NCBI GenBank assembly: GCA_026260175.1
Contig: JAKCWW010000302.1
Coordinates: 54,212-118,211, forward strand
Origin: Reticulitermes lucifugus
Lineage: Eukaryota; Arthropoda; Insecta; Blattodea; Rhinotermitidae
Direction of reading: 5' to 3'
Length of the DNA: 64,000 bases
Part shown: in pieces, positions 1-12,063 of the stretch
Position numbering within the stretch: the first letter of the stretch is position 1
How the letters are laid out: every line of letters begins with the position of its first letter
Notes under the pieces: model-generated
What the model was told of the DNA's origin: nothing
Databases searched by the model: none
What the model saw: the letters and a program-made list of their open reading frames with translations, nothing else
Made by a program: the position numbers and the translations under genes

Positions 1-70
1 AAGCCTCTAAAAATGAGGCGGCCTAGGCCCCCAAGGGGCTGTCGAGCCATTGGAAAAAAAAAAATAAATA
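1..70 (+). mobile_element. SINE-B tail, cut by window edge
   Basis: The first 56 bases match the 3' part of the SINE-B copy at 36382-36642: a GAGGC block, CCTAGGCCCC, then GGGGCTGTCGAGCCATTGG. They are followed by an A-rich tail with AAATA units. The tRNA-like head would lie before the window. There is no coding potential. The match to the other copies is direct, so the family call is firm; only its left extent is unknown. Confidence 0.8.
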
Positions 71-188
71 AAAAAATGACGTTACTTAATTATGATGACG
101 TATTGGAAGTGTCGACGCAAACCTTCTCTACCTACGCAATGAGCGACAGTATTTTCGACATAATTTACTTTACGTAAGGTACTATAAC

Positions 189-467
189 GGCCGTGCCATG
201 GCTCAGGCGGTTAGTCGCCGGCCTCTCACCACTGAGGCCCGGATTCGATCCTGGGTCAAGTCCATGTGATATTTGTGGTGGACAAAGTGGCACTGGGACA
301 GGTTTTTCTCCAAGCTGTCGGTTTTCCCCTGTCGCTTTCATTCCACTGGTGCTCCATTAATTGTAGAACTTGGTATAAAACTGCTCATCCATCTATCATC
401 ATCATTGGGGTTGCACAAAAAGCCTTAAGGCTGTGGTGCGAGGGCCCTTCATCACAAACGAAAAAAA
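189..467 (+). mobile_element. SINE-A, tRNA-derived, full length
   Basis: The head begins GGCCGTGCCATGGCTCAGG, a tRNA-like A-box region, and is followed by a B-box-like GATTCGATCC about 45 bases on. The body has the family marker GACAAAGTGGCACTGGGACA, and the end is GGGCCCTTC plus an A-rich tail. A 10-bp direct repeat, GTACTATAAC, flanks it at 179-188 and 468-477, as expected for LINE-mobilised insertion. An 85-codon open frame inside it is incidental. The expected role is a Pol III-transcribed, non-autonomous retroelement; that is family knowledge, not seen here. Confidence 0.92.
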
Positions 468-477
468 GTACTATAAC

Positions 478-1309
478 ACTGCATCATTTCAGGTACGTTA
501 GTATCATGCCGAGCACGTACTGAAACTGCATCATACGCGTCCGTTATCCGTCGTCCCGCCTGTATGTCTTTAATCATGAAACAAATCTAGAACAGCAGGA
601 CGGGATTTTATCAAGTTTAAATTCTGTTGTAATATATGGACTCTTTTTGAACACTAAAGTCGGACAGTGATAACACGACGTTTACAATAAGACCTACACG
701 CATTTCTGAGCTCGTCTCCAGTTTAACTTGTACGTCATTCGCTAAATATTTATCAGGGCGGAAACTGTTTGCAGGAAACGTTGTGGAGAGAACTGAAACA
801 CGCGTTTAATGCCTAATACTGCGGCTTTTCGAGACAGTTTTAAATTTTGGGAGAATGCATCAGGTTTGTCTTAGTATTCGTGAATTTCTTAACTTATATT
901 TAAGTTGTTTATAATCAGATTGTTGTGTTATGCTATTTTAAAAATACATTCCTGCTATCACATACGCAATTTTTAAGTCATATAAAAATGTTCCATGACG
1001 CAGTTCCAAAACTTCAGCAGGGTGTTCCGCAGGTGGTTTGAAGAAGTAAATTATCTGATGAATTACAGGTCATTTCGACTCAGTTAACGTGCTTCGCCCT
1101 ATTTTAATGTAGCACTGAATAAGAAAGTCCTTTCAGCGTATCATTACTGTCATCACTTTGAACGTTTACAACAATATTTAAGTTTCAACGTTATTGCAAC
1201 ATATGTTTTGATATCCACTATTATACTGCATGCATGTGGACAGTCTTTGTACCCTTGAATGTTACAATTCTACGTGTCCCATTTCGTTTGTAGTACCAAC
1301 ACAGTCTTC
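478..1309. other. No feature recognised
   Basis: AT-rich unique-looking DNA. I see no long open frame, tandem array or terminal repeats. Confidence 0.5.
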
Positions 1310-1910
1310 ATTTATGTCGTCTAGTCACTGATGCCTGCCTTCTGATTCACCACTGTGACTCATTCTCGACACATGAAACCTCACAGAAAGAAACCTAATG
1401 GGTTCAAGTCGGGCCAAGCAGCTGGCCCACTTCTTCCTGTCCATCTGCCTTCATAATTGTCTTTCCAAAATTCCATCCCCTGTCCGCGGAAATGTGGAGA
1501 CGCTCTGTCGTTTTGTAACCACATTCGCCCTCGTGTTGCAAGAGGTACATTCTATAAGGAGCCGCAATTTCCTTTCCAGAACATTCCTGTAAACGCATAG
1601 TTCAAACGTCCCTCGTTAACGTGGGGTCCAATGAGGTTATTGCCTAATACTGCACAGCACACGTAACTGAAAATTCATTTTCAAATTTATATTTTGTTAC
1701 CTCAGTGACATTATAGGGCTCTTGAGGGATAATTCTTTGTTTTGGTAATACCATCCCGGGTACATTTAGCATTATCTGTGAAGGGAATGTCAGGCAGAAT
1801 TTGTAGCCGTGTTTGCAGCCGTTCACAAAATCGCACGTGGTTGGCGTGATCTTCGGTAATGTGTTGTAGTACTTGAACATGATACGGATAGCAATCATCA
1901 TGGTCCAAAA
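1310..1910 (-). pseudogene. Mariner/Tc1-like DD-D transposase relic
   Basis: Read on the minus strand from about 1910 down, several frames give pieces of a cut-and-paste transposase in the right order. YPYHVQVLQHITEDHANHVR, from the start of the catalytic region, is followed by FTDNAKCTRDGI with the first catalytic Asp. Then come LGNNLIGPHVNEGRL, VPLATRGRMWLQNDRASPHF with the second Asp in ND, and WPDLNPLGFFL with the third Asp. Frame changes and stops separate the pieces, so it is inactive. The N-terminal DNA-binding part and the terminal repeats were not found. The family call rests on motif order and spacing typical of IS630/Tc1/mariner proteins. Confidence 0.82.
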
Positions 1911-2123
1911 TTGCTCATAGCTGTGTCTGTGCTACATCAGTCGCCTAGGGAATTCTGTACGTACTTGTACTTCGGCTATGCTGAACTGCTGCCAAAACAT
2001 CACTGTCTGCACGCCGTTGGTGTTCATGTTCTGCATTCGCTTGTGGCAAGGAATCTGTCTTCCTCGGAGTTCTGTGTACTGTTTGAAATTTTTTGCGATG
2101 TGGAATTCTGCGAAGCGGATGTC

Positions 2124-2330
2124 GTTGACTCCCGATTGCCGCGCAGTCTAAGACGTAGGTCTTCAGCTGCTCGCTTGCTGGGATTGCGGGTTCGAATTCC
2201 GTCGGCGGCATGGATGTCTGTCGTGAATGTTGTGTATTGTCAGGTAGAGGTCCATGTGAGGGGCCGATTTCTCGTCCAGAGCAGTCCTACCAACTGTGGT
2301 GTGTCTGAGTGCGATCAGGTGCAACAATAA
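2124..2330 (+). mobile_element. SINE-B, diverged copy
   Basis: A tRNA-like head (CCGCGCAGTCTAAGACGTAGG) leads to a B box GGGTTCGAATTCC, then GGCATGGATGTCTGTC and TTGTCAGGTAGAGGTC. It then follows the family body CTCGTCCAGAGCAGTCCTACC to GTGTGTCTGAGTGCGATC. The usual GGGGCTGTCGAGCCATTGG tail is missing, so the 3' end is truncated or lost. No clear target duplication was found. It is older than the copies at 36382 and 53417, judging by mismatches. Confidence 0.85.
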
Positions 2331-4501
2331 CCCTTTACACCTACAACGAGTTGGTATAACAGGTCAGACACAGAAAGAGAGAATGAAGGATACGGTTGCC
2401 GGCACTCAACCACAGCAGTTGTACCATTTGTGTCGCAGAAAGCGTATACGAGATGTTTGTCGTCCTATAATTCATTTGTAAACGTGTTGCGCATTTCGAT
2501 AATCCTGCGTACGTAGCCACAGCCTCTGGCCAAGGTAGTGCACAAGCAGGAACTCTGTCAATTTTCAGCAGTACTTGCCATTCTCACTAGTCATATCGTC
2601 ACGGTACATTCTTTATATGTTTTAGTATTTCAGAAGCAATGAAAATCAAGTTCCTCTAGTTTCCAGGCACATTAAGAAAGCATTCGTAATGGAGAAATGA
2701 TGGACCAAAATTACTGTGAGGCGATATTATATCCTGCATAAACTGGATTAAAACAGATTTGGTTTCTGCTGTGATGCAAATACATCCCGTTTTATGTTAA
2801 TTTAACCCAAAAAGGAATGAACACAAAGTATTGATGCTTTCATTAACCTCTTACAGCTTCTTTGTGAAGATTTCTGTAGCTCTAAAATCACATTAGTGTT
2901 CAAGCCTGCAAATATTATTCTTCAAGCATGCACTATTTTACGTCGTGGACAGGTTTCTTTTGTATGTGTAATTTTATCTTGCAATTAACTAACTACTTTT
3001 TTCTGGTACTTGAACGTATTAAAGTGGAATTATAAAGCTGCAAATGCAGTTAAATACCTTACAAGTGCTAACGTTCAGGCTGGCATACACTAACGCTCAT
3101 CATTGAACAGTCAAGTAGTATATGGTATTTACGGACAAGGAAAGAACTTTTAAATATTAAAATCTGAGTTATATCCAAATTTTCGGATGCAAAATATCAG
3201 TTGAGCTCACCATCACAAATGTGGGAAATAAAGTCTAATTCTTTGTCGTTCCGATTTATAGATTCGTGATAATTTCTTCAGATAGTTTCTGAGTTTGTAA
3301 AGCAGGTTCATCATGTATGTGTTCACGTCATAAACTTTATTACGATGACCTCCAGGGTCAATGACATTTTGGTGTCTGCATTGTAACATAATTTTACAAG
3401 TACTCCTATATCCTGTAATTAGTAGTTGTAAAGGTGCAATATATATATTGACATTGTGCAAGGTAGGAAAGTATTAAAGTTTGGTAATTAGACTGGCATT
3501 TTTATGCTTTAAATGTAATTATTTCTTTGTCGTGTTATGTGTAAAAGTTGTCTTCTAAATTCTTTCGTTTCAAGAAATATATGACTATTTTAAGACACTT
3601 GGAACTCTTATAATGCTACCTTAATCTGTAATTGGTCACCGCTTAGCGGGTTTGCCATGTAAACTCTAGTTTGGCTTATTTTTTACCAGAAGTGTGAAGC
3701 TTCTCCTGAGAACTCTTTTTGGTTGTAGGGAAAGACTTCATCTTTCTTGAATAAATAGTGAATCATAATTGGTAATCCTCTTGTCATTTAAAAGATTTCT
3801 ATATTAGCCTAGTGTGCTGTGTTATAAGACCCCAGATCCTTGCTTTGAAATGCGGGATCAGCACTATCTATTCTTGCTCATATCTTTTCACGAGCAACCT
3901 TAGAACCTGGATGTTTGACTTATAGCTGCCTCCTCAATCTCCTTCCATTTACATGATAGGATTGGTGGTGAAAACTGAAAGAACACGTGCAGCACATCTC
4001 GCAAAGAAGGGTTGATGGAACGAAAGATATATTGTAGAAACAGAAGCGTGTGTTACATTTTACTACGTAGTTCTTTGGATCTGCGAATCTCTGCACAAAG
4101 CCGACGAAGATCCAGTTGTTCAACGTCTTGATAACCCGTGGGTCTACGCTTGAAATAAGGTAATTTAAATACCTTGCAGTAGACGGGTTTAAGACAGGCG
4201 CACGGTATGTAGCTGACGTAGTTATTATGGCAAGTGAAATGTAAGGACGCCAAGGCCGTTGTATTTAATCAGTGCTGCTGACTGTTGGGCTGCTGTATCT
4301 AGCTCGAATGAGATGGAAAGATTGTGCTGATGCTTTGTTTAAATAGGTAAAGCTTTTGAAGGAGAAGATTGTTTACTGTTAAGAATTAATATCCTAGGAT
4401 CTGCGTCGAGAGGCTGAGAAATGAACGAGAATTTTAATCGCTGTAGCCGGTAATGTGATCCTGAACAAAATCTGGTATTTACTGAATATAGTTCTTAGGT
4501 G
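2331..4501. other. No feature recognised
   Basis: Over 2 kb of AT-rich DNA with only short chance open frames on either strand. No tandem array or transposon end was recognised. Confidence 0.5.
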
Positions 4502-4509
4502 GTTACCTC

Positions 4510-4764
4510 CAGGTACGTAGGCGGGGTGGGGGGCGATTGCAGCGGCCGCCCTGTCCAGCAGAGTCGAAGGGGCGGAAAATTGGGCGACAAAATGCATATT
4601 TTAAGTGAAGGAATTGATTTCCTGCACTCATCAGATCTTAAATTACTGATCCGAATATAAGGAAATTCAATAAATATTCGTGAATTTTAAAGTTCTTAAT
4701 TTGTTTTAGGGACGGCCATTGTGATTACTCGCCCCGGGCACCAAAAAACCTAGCTATGCCACTG
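4510..4764. mobile_element. hAT-type MITE, 255 bp
   Basis: The ends are inverted and imperfect. The left begins CAGGTACGTAGGCGGGG; the right, read in reverse, begins CAGTGGCATAGCTAGGTTT. Flanking 8-mers are GTTACCTC (4502-4509) and GTTACCGC (4765-4772), a 7/8 match and the duplication length of hAT elements. The interior codes for nothing. CAGTGGCGTAGC-type ends are common among insect hAT MITEs, which is family knowledge. The left terminus is the weaker of the two. Confidence 0.68.
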
Positions 4765-4772
4765 GTTACCGC

Positions 4773-5454
4773 TGCTCGGTAATTATTTACTGCAGAACTG
4801 ATTATAACAACGCGCGAGTTACTCCACGTAAATACAGTTCTCCTACTGTTATTCCGTAACTACTAATTTCGTTGTGACCTTAGTAATTTCTTTAATTTAT
4901 AAATTGTGAAGCAAATGCCATATGTTAATATCTGCTTTCTGAAGGTACGTAAGATTTTCGTGTACCTACAGGATAATGCCTTCAGAGGAACTCGCTTGCA
5001 AACACAAGATTGTGTAGAAATTCAAATGTGAAGCCAGTGAATTCTGTTCCCTGATTTAACAGGTTGAAATGTTAAGTTCGGCCTGTATATGTCTCGTAGA
5101 CAAGGCTAGTAATATAGGCGTGTTTGTGTACTCTTTATTGCCGTGAACATCTCGAGCGATGTGCTATTGGTTGACGTGTCGATGGGGATTTGTGGTGTTA
5201 CCTTTTATCGCAGTCAGTATTTTGCCGGTTAATTTTTGAGTCTTTAGCTAGAGTCAATTTGCTAGATCTCGAGGAATATGTTCAGATTAGATTTAAAACA
5301 TCTTGTAGTCAGCGCAAGGTTTTGAAGGTTTCTTCGTTAGGCAATCATACTAATATCTTCTGTTACTTGATTTTTCGATGACTGCTTGAATATAAAGTAG
5401 TAATGACAAGATCACACAGTAGTCCCTCATATTGTGAATTCAGATGTGTGGAAG
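4773..5454. other. No feature recognised
   Basis: Nothing beyond AT-rich DNA and a 63-codon chance frame at 5190-5381 without recognisable domains. Confidence 0.5.
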
Positions 5455-5730
5455 GTTCCATCAGTCTACAATAAATATGTCTGTTAAGTCCGTGTATGTA
5501 GTTCCATCAGTCTACAATAAATATGTCTGTTAAGTCCGTGTATGTAGTTCCATCAATCTACAATAAATATGTCTGTTAAGTCCGTGTATGTAGTTCCATC
5601 AGTCTACAATAAATATGTCTGTTAAGTCCGTGCATGTAGTTCCATCAGTCTACAATAAATATGTCTGTTAAGTCCGTGCATGTAGTTCCAGCAGTCTACA
5701 ATAAATATGTCTGTTAAGTCCGTGCATGTA
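5455..5730 (+). repeat. 46-bp tandem repeat, six units
   Basis: Six consecutive 46-bp units start at 5455, 5501, 5547, 5593, 5639 and 5685. Each begins GTTCCATCAGTCTACAATAA and ends GTCCGTGTATGTA or GTCCGTGCATGTA. Units differ at only a few positions: CATCAATC in the third, CAGCAGTC in the sixth, and T or C in GTGYATG. The last three units share the C variant, so the array probably grew from one end. The near-identity implies a recent expansion. Confidence 0.97.
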
Positions 5731-5894
5731 GTTTTCGGTGTACAAACGTCTTTTCTAAAAAATGTTAACTAATACTTAAAGGATTTGCCGGTAGATTCTA
5801 CGCAAATCGGTCACTCCGAAAATTGTGTGAACCTCCACGTATGTTTATTAGGTCTTTTAGTTTGAAAGCTCTTCTGAATTTCATACATTGAGCT

Positions 5895-6175
5895 TTTTTT
5901 ATTGAAGGGTCCCGTAGCAGATGCTACGGACGCACCGCAGTCTTGAAGGCTTATTGTGCAACCCTACGAGGAAGATGATGAGGTTTTTTCTGCTTTTCCC
6001 TTTTAATGGAGCACCGGTGGAATTAAATTGACAGGGGAAAACCGAAGTACTCGGAGAAAAACCTGTCCCAGTGCCACTGTGTACACTACAAGTCCCACAT
6101 GGACCGATCCGGCCTTGATCCCGGGCCTTCGCGGTGAGAGGCCGGCGACTAACCGCCTAAGCCATGGCACGGCCA
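5895..6175 (-). mobile_element. SINE-A, full length, minus strand
   Basis: Read on the minus strand it runs from GGCCGTGCCATGGCTTAGG through the B box and the GTGGCACTGGGACAGG body to CTGCTACGGGACCCTTCAAT and an A-rich tail. Flanking 12-mers ATACATTGAGCT (5883-5894) and ATACATTGATCT (6176-6187) differ at one base and are the target duplication. It is a close match to the copy at 30075. Confidence 0.93.
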
Positions 6176-6187
6176 ATACATTGATCT

Positions 6188-7660
6188 CACTTTAGATGTA
6201 ATCTGTTATCTAGTTTTTAACACAATCTGTAATATTCAAGTTGTGTACGCTGCTTCCAGTGTTACGATGTGTGACGTAGACACAGATATCTTTGATAGCA
6301 TGAAGAGCGAATAATATCAAGGCAGTCTCCGTGCCATCTAATTCAGAATCCCTTATGTTCCTTTAGTGTGAAATATTATATTTAAGCACAAACATTTCCT
6401 GCCAATAAAGATAATTTATATTATCCACTATGCACTTCGACGAATCTGCGGTATTTATTGGTGGATTTGAGTTGTAGTGCACTGGTTCGAAACAGCACGG
6501 AAGGACCTCGCAGTTATTGCGTAGCGTATTTAAGTTCCAGTCAGTAGTCCTGTAAGTTCATTTGAATGCCTAGAAAACGCCGTGAAACAGGGTAAGAGTA
6601 TTGTTTGGATAATACTGCATTTTTCGTTCCCTTTTTAAAGAAAGATTTATCTGACTTTTTGTAATGTTTTTTCCCATTTTAATTGCATTTTTATACTACA
6701 TGCGTTAATTACAGGAGCAAGAATACAAAATATTAATCCTGTGAATCATTAAATTTATCTAAACTGAACGTAAAACCTCAAATGCTTCGATGAAACAGTG
6801 TGTCCCCATTACCAAGGTCACTTGGTTATTTAAGTAATTCCAACTAATTAAGCTTACAGTCAGTATATAATATTATTTCGTACTGTATATTCTCGTACAT
6901 ATTTCAGCTCTGCTGAACCCTGATAAGGAGAGCCAGGTACAAGGGAAAAACATGTGTGGAAACACAAATATACATCCTCGTTAAAATGTGTCAATAATGC
7001 GTAGCGTGAAATAATATGTTACGTATACTGACTATAAGCACATTCAATTTTCGACTTATTTAAGTAGGATAATTGCATAATGCAAGGAAAATGGGTAATA
7101 TTTATATCACTTTTTAATAATTCGTAGGCAAGTTATCGCTGGTTATTCTGAGACTTATGCGGAGCACAAAAGTACAATGTATGGGCACAACTCAGAGATT
7201 TTTTGCGCTAATTGTGTGGTACTTATATTAACCACCGTGCTTTCAAATATTACGGTAACTACTCAGTTAATTTTTACAAGGCTGTAACTCAGGTCTATTA
7301 ACTGCTGAAATAAGTGAAACTGTGTACATTTCATGGCGCCATAATTACTTAGTTTTTAATAAACTCCGTGAAACAAACTTCTGGAGGTCAATCCTTCAGT
7401 TCAAAAATATTTGTGAAAATTGGCGCAATAAGTAAAGTGCTTCTTCGTTCAAAATCCCACATCTTTGCCAATAAGCAACCAGGTTGATTCAGTGATAAGA
7501 GAGTGCCAGAAGTTGGATTCTTCATCCCGGCTTCAAACACCATAACCCGGAGAATGAGTGTTTTTTTCCCCCTAATCTGTCGACCCTACGTACAAAACAG
7601 CACGACTCATGAAACTCCGGGATTATTGGTATCATAACAAAAATATATCAACAGCAGCAG
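6188..7660. other. No feature recognised
   Basis: AT-rich DNA. No open frame, array or transposon end that I can support. Confidence 0.5.
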
Positions 7661-7669
7661 CAGGAGCAA

Positions 7670-7745
7670 CAACAACAACAACTACTACTACTACTACTAC
7701 TACTACTAGTAGTAGTAGTAGTAGTACTACTACTGCTACTACATG
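7670..7745. repeat. Palindromic trinucleotide microsatellite
   Basis: CAA units lead into a run of ACT units, which switches to AGT units near 7709 and back to ACT. Because ACT and AGT are reverse complements, the block can fold into a hairpin. A 78-codon frame across it (poly-Thr then poly-Ser) is a product of the repeat, not a gene. Confidence 0.92.
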
Positions 7746-10050
7746 GCAGGATATTATTGGTTTGTTCCTTGTCCAACGTGCATATTTCGCCAGATCATAT
7801 TTTCGTTTTTCCTCTAATATGTCACTTCTGCTTTCATCGAGATGAAATTAGTTAGGTCTGTTTGCACTGCTTGTAAATACTGTACTGTGTTGTATACATA
7901 ATTATAATTAAATCCTATTGCGCAAATGCAGTTTGTATAGACTTCATGACTTTCCTTGTCACGACGGTCGTCTCCTTTTGACAATGCCGCTAATCAAGAA
8001 ATTACGCTTTTTCATTCGCGTGTGTTATTGACACTACACTACCTAAATTACTCCAGTTAAATAAGGGAATTCTTACACTTTATTGCAATGCAGAAAGCCG
8101 CTTCAATCTGACAATTTTAAGGAATTATGCTTGTGTTCATGTGATAAATAATGCAAAATAAAAATTACTTGAATGCATCTCCAAATGAACGTATAATTTC
8201 CAGATTCCGTTTCTTAAGGCAGACCTTTAAAAACGAAAAATAACATGATTTATATTTCAAGATTCCCTCGGTACCGCGCAGTAAACACTGCCCTTCGTTA
8301 TAAACACCGTCAGTTAATCCTGTGCAGGGAAATAATCGCTTGTTGTTCTGATAACCATACCGAACACATAAATGGACTCTGGAGAGGACGCAGGATTTTT
8401 TAGTGTTAAACCAGGTGTTACATAGTTACTACTAGTCTTCAGAGGGTCCATAATTTTCTCTCTTATCGATTCAGGATAGTATTCGAGAAACTGCTTAACT
8501 TGGCTCTTGACCTTGTTTCATAAGTTTGTAGTGATTCAGATGGTCAACAATTTCCCCGCCCTTTATGAAATCGATGGTTAATTACCATGTAACAAAAACC
8601 TGCCACTCTTTTGTAGTGTTTCCAGCCTAACTCATCTCAGTCCTGACATTCTACTTATTTCAGATTTATTAAAATTATATTCTTCCATCTATTTGCAGCT
8701 CTCCCAAGTGTGCTCTTTCCTTCGGGTTTTCCAAGTATGATCGGTATTTTTGATCTCCTCAATCTGTGTCACATGTCTCGTCCGTCTCATCCTCCTTGAT
8801 CTGCTAATCATAACAGTATATTTGTGAACAGTACTGACTGTATATTGCTGTACCATAACTTAACCCCGGAGTGTAACGTAATGTGAAAGTTTACGTACAG
8901 GAAATCAGAGCCAGCACCTCGGTGTTGTCACCAGCGGATGTATTGCTATGACGGCATGGTTTCCCTTCCACTATTTCCCTCAAAGACGGGACTTTTCTTC
9001 GCAAGCCGTTGTTTACTGCGACCGCTAAAGCATTCTGTTAGACTAACACCTGCTTGTTATGCGTTTCAGTATGACGGAATTATTAAATATGTACTTTGTT
9101 TCTAAATTAAAGTGAATGTGTGTAGTTACCTTTGATATATGCTGTGCTTGCACTGTAATCTCCCACCTATATAAGCTACAGCTCTAAGCCACTATTATAT
9201 AGCAAGGCACAGCTGGTTAATCTGTATGCAACAAGGGAATGCGTGAACTTTGATTTTCTCACAGGCATTATGCTCACTGTGTTCTGGGATACGATGCCGT
9301 GTAGTTTGGTAAATAAGTATCAGCGTGTCGGGGATACTTTTCTCCATCATCGGCATATAAATGTGCCTTAAACCCTGAACATGGAGACAGTAGCTTCGTT
9401 CGAAACGTTTATATCCATTTACCAAAATACCCTGCATAATATCTCAGAAGGTAGTAATCTTCTAAGCAATGTATACATTCAGAACATTCGTATGTTTAAA
9501 CGAGTTTATGATTTACTAAAGACGGTGTGTTGGGATTCCTCCCGCCATTTTTCTGTTTTTGTCTATACGTGAAGTAATTACACGTCTTCATCCTTTGTAA
9601 TAATGTTTGACCTGGTTTAGAGTAGCGGGTTCTCTATGACAGAAACTTAGATCCAAGAAACTCTTAGGAACGTGACGTGCTACAAATTATGCTCACATCG
9701 CATTTTGAAAGACAAATTTTAAGTAACCTTTTCGAAGGTTAGAATACATATTGGTTTCTGAATAACAGGCGACTTTTAGTTGTAAGTAACCGGTTTCAAA
9801 TCATATTGTACTTATGGTACGGAACGTTTTCTGTTACCAATCGTCGTTACGCGTCCTTGCGTGACGTCTCTTTAGAAGATAGTTTCATAACCCTTCGCTC
9901 ATCCCAAGTACAAAGGGCCGTGTTTTGGCGGAGTGTGAGAACACGGGACGGAAACATGGGATTCTATTGAACGCGGGACTTTTTGATTGGGTGTTGGTTC
10001 TTAGCTACTCAGCAAGGATTAAATCCTTGGAGTGACTTAATTATCATTAA
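7746..10050. other. Mostly unrecognised; faint LINE trace
   Basis: No gene seen. On the minus strand at about 8640-8820, RMRRTRHVTQIEE faintly recalls the [13 protein letters not shown] block near LINE C-termini, but too little matches for a firm call. The rest is AT-rich and unassigned. Confidence 0.35.
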
Positions 10051-10052
10051 TT

Positions 10053-10365
10053 TGGATACTCCATTACACGGAGTCAAGGAGGAAAAAATAACCTACATGC
10101 AATAGAAAGAAGTAATACTAACTGGACTGGTCACATCTGCGTAGGAACTGCCTTCTAAAACACGTTATTGAAGGAAAGATAGAAAAATGGATGGAAGTGA
10201 CGGGAGGACGAGGAAGAAGACGTAAACAGATACTGGATGACCTTAAGCAAACGAGAGTATACCGGAAACTGAAGGAGGAAGGACTAGCTCGCAATCTATA
10301 GATAACTCGCTTTAGAATAGGGTATGGACCTGCCGTAAGACAGACTGCGGAATGAATGAATTCTA
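10053..10365 (+). mobile_element. LINE-B 3' end, 5'-truncated
   Basis: It aligns with the copy at 50785: a GGAGTCAAGGAGG start, then DNA for a decayed LTGLVTSA-type block where the family usually has NWIGHILRRNCLL. A basic GRRGRRRKQ-like stretch and a DNA match to RTRFGRGYGPVVRQTAE follow, and the end is GAATGAATGAATTC. Stops and small indels break the frame. An 83-aa open frame on the opposite strand (10118-10369) is antisense to it. The segment is the extreme C-terminal tail of a LINE ORF2 and carries no reverse transcriptase domain. Confidence 0.85.
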
Positions 10366-12006
10366 TCATGTAGGGTCTACCCTGAGCTGTGCTTCAGTCC
10401 CGATAAACTGGCATATCACAGTATCGGTTCGTTTTAGGATATGAAGTTCTGACCAAGAATTTAGTTGAAATCGGAGTCGGGAAATTGTTTCTTTTCAGTC
10501 ACGCGAAAGAGACACTTTCCGTACTCACCAGACCAAACTGTATCACGAAGCATTTTGCCTTTCGTGATCCAATTCTGAGAAGACTGAAACTATTCTCGTT
10601 AAGAATATGGATGTTTTTGCACGGGTGTCTCAAAAATAACAATACAAATCAAATCAGAGAAGTAAACTTCATACTCTATATGCTCGTAATGTCCCAATGG
10701 GATACATTCAATTTGTATATGTAGAACTTACACAACTTGATTTAACTGGCGAATTTCTGCCACGTCGGTCAGGTTAAGAATGGGCTCTGGGAGTAGGGCG
10801 AGGGACCTGAACGATCAATCTAGCGCTGCAGATTTCATTACTGTCTTTACTTGAATCATAATATTCCTTCCCACCAGAGTACTTTCTTATAGTACAGCTT
10901 AATTTTTTGTTTGAATGTTTCCTAACACTTACCTCTTGATTTTACCGAAAACACACTCCTTACTCGTCCTCCACATATCACCACACAGAGGTACTCTCGT
11001 CCTTATTATTCATGTTATTACTAGACCAGTGCCTACAGTAATCATCATTATCATCATAACTACATCATCAAAGATTAACCGCTAATATATTTTTACTTAA
11101 CAGCAAGAAAAGTGTCGACTTTTTCAAGAGAGAAAAGGAACATCTGCTACCTTCGTATGCCTTATAATCGAAACATTATTATATTATTAATTTAATCATT
11201 ATTATGTTCATGATTATCATTACGAGTACTTACGAAGCATGCGTCGTAAGTAACAATTTACCCCATACATTTTATTTATGTCTATATTAAAACTTGTGGT
11301 TTAAAAATGGGTCTTATTTCCTCACACAGAAACGGATTTCATTGTGACGCATCGTAGCAAACACATTTCCTTGTTGTGGTGAGATTCTCTGCAACTACCG
11401 CACATCTTAATAGCAAATTAATTTTGTGGGCTTCCTTCCTCAAAATGTTAGACGAGTCTAACGCGTGCTGCGTTCAAAGAAGGATCTTTACCAGCTTCTT
11501 GATTTAAGGTAGTGGTATTTGCGATGTTGCGAACAGTGGTGTCATATGTTCTATGAGATGTCACGCAGCTGTGTTAAGTGGAATGTTCTCACTCGGCAGA
11601 AGCTGAGGTCCGTACTCTGTTATTTCATTGCCACAGTTTATTTTCATGCTGTAGAGCTGCGCTATAAACAGTATCGTAAATATTGAATGATATGAAATCT
11701 GAAGTTAATCTAATTACTCTGTGGTACGTGTTCAGATATGTGAAAGTACGATGTAATTTAAATGAAAAGCCCCAGATATACCTGTATGGTTGACGGATAA
11801 CTTGCACCCCTGCAGTTTTTTTTTCTTGATATGTTAATAAATGGAAGACATTTTGGTAAAAAAAGACCGAAATATTTCGTCGCTGGAGGTAGTGTTGTTT
11901 GTAAAGAGGAAGGCAGTGTCATTCAAGTTTGTTTAGCTCCTTGCCATTCTTTGACGTTTGCAGTATAAATGCCGGATTGTAGGGTGCTGGCTGTGAGAAT
12001 TTTTTT
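10366..12006. other. No feature recognised
   Basis: AT-rich, with short ATT and ATC-rich patches (around 11040-11060 and 11170-11220). No coding or transposon signature recognised. Confidence 0.5.
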
Positions 12007-12063
12007 TTTCCAATGGCTCGACAGCCCCTTGGGGGCCTAGGCAGCCTCATTTTTCGAGGCTTC
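12007..12063 (-). mobile_element. SINE-B tail, minus strand, ends in gap
   Basis: A T-rich run is followed by CCAATGGCTCGACAGCCCC and the GCCTAGGCAGCCTCAT block, which is the reverse of the SINE-B 3' end. The rest of the copy is hidden by the run of N that starts at 12064. Confidence 0.85.

Noticed and set aside
7609-7845. 78-codon frame with poly-Thr and poly-Ser
   Set aside because: Product of the ACT/AGT microsatellite.
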